DNA of 64,000 bases from an uncultured Pelagibacteraceae bacterium (GTDB taxonomy: Bacteria > Pseudomonadota > Alphaproteobacteria > Pelagibacterales > Pelagibacteraceae), in contig CACEKE010000005.1 in assembly GCA_902560075.1 (NCBI GenBank), forward strand, positions 19,918-83,917. Direction: 5' to 3'. Positions 63,773-64,000 of the stretch are shown piece after piece; position 1 is the stretch's first letter, and each line of letters starts with the position of its first letter. Below the pieces are notes generated by a model that ran no database searches, was not told the origin of the DNA, and was given only the letters and a program-made list of their open reading frames with translations. The position numbers and the translations under genes are program-made.

Positions 63773-64000
63773 ATGAAAAAAAAAAGAAAAAAAAGTATTA
63801 GAAGAAAATCAAAAAATAAAAAAAAATCCTATAAATCAAAATCAAATAAAAAATTAAAAAAAAAGAGTTATAAAAAAAGAACAAATTCAAAAAAAAAGAT
63901 TAAAAATTTTAAAAGAAAAATATTACGAAAAAATAATAAACCTGAAGTATTAAAAAAAAATAAAAGTGGAATAATTCTTAATATCATAAGACTCCAAAAC
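63773..64000 (+). CDS. Extremely lysine-rich ORF, runs off the window (N-terminal part)
   Basis: Starts at ATG 63773, 28 bases after cfa, and stays open to the last base (76 codons). The first 55 or so residues are almost only Lys, Arg, Ser and Asn (MKKKRKKSIRRKSKNKKKSY); the composition then turns ordinary, with LKKNKSGIILNIIRLQN. That change suggests a basic, disordered N-terminal extension in front of a folded domain encoded beyond the window. The frame remains open despite many A tracts, which favours a real gene. Function unknown; nucleic-acid or membrane-phosphate binding is a guess. Confidence 0.6.
   Translation, partial: MKKKRKKSIRRKSKNKKKSYKSKSNKKLKKKSYKKRTNSKKKIKNFKRKILRKNNKPEVLKKNKSGIILNIIRLQN

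Overview
The window looks like a chromosomal segment of a marine SAR11-type alphaproteobacterium (Pelagibacterales). The evidence is a very AT-rich sequence with long A/T homopolymers, small proteins rich in Lys, Asn and Ile, almost no spacer DNA, and alphaproteobacterial gene orders: sucAB-lpdA, an F1-only atpHAGDC operon, rplU-rpmA-obgE-proBA-nadD-rsfS-ctpA-rppH, gloB-metW-metX next to hisC-tyrA, chvI-chvG-ahcY, tsaE-amgK-murU, a class I lysyl-tRNA synthetase and the DUF1476 ATPase zeta subunit. I see no prophage, insertion sequence, CRISPR array, tRNA or rRNA. No gene-free stretch exceeds 300 bases; the longest are about 190 (20606-20795), 166 (57021-57186) and 146 (34048-34193).

Layout. 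1-11.6 kb (+): 2-oxoglutarate dehydrogenase (sucA is cut by the window edge), priA, F1 ATP synthase. 11.6-20.6 kb (-): gloB, metW and metX, the last behind a SAM-II riboswitch; then the ribosome/Obg/proline/NAD/protease operon from a strong promoter at rplU. 20.8-22.8 kb (+): hisC-tyrA. 22.8-26.3 kb (-): trkH, an AmpG-type permease, an NlpC/P60 peptidase. 26.4-29.9 kb (+): lysK, pyrD, rpmB, a queuosine-precursor transporter. 29.9-34.0 kb (-): a four-gene polyamine operon (PLP decarboxylase, deoxyhypusine-synthase-like protein, aguB, aguA) with a terminator-like hairpin in its leader. 34.2-36.3 kb: a RegA/ActR regulator, bioY, an orphan ABC ATPase. 36.3-44.8 kb (+): polA, chvI-chvG, ahcY, tsaE, amgK, murU. 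44.8-52.4 kb: gpmA, VanZ-like protein, ATPase zeta, nuclease, SLT-like lipoprotein, RND efflux pair, sulfurtransferase, msrA. 52.5-64 kb: a more mixed region with an EamA exporter, AlkA-type glycosylase, GT17 and GT9 glycosyltransferases, purine salvage, an Hsp20 gene, ptrB, a membrane J-domain protein, a DapA-like aldolase, cfa, and an extremely Lys-rich ORF running off the end.

The most interesting signals are regulatory. The hsp20 gene has an RpoH-type promoter followed by a short 5' UTR in which UUGCU faces the Shine-Dalgarno, the hallmark of a ROSE RNA thermometer. metX has a textbook SAM-II aptamer. The polyamine operon has a hairpin plus T8 tract just before its ribosome-binding site. 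rpmB has a near-consensus promoter inside pyrD that predicts a leaderless or nearly leaderless mRNA. Most convergent gene pairs overlap at their stop codons and have no terminator hairpin; the two visible bidirectional terminators flank the NCS2 permease/lipoprotein/hsp20 area. AmpG, NlpC/P60, AmgK, MurU and an SLT-like protein together suggest that peptidoglycan recycling survives in this reduced genome.
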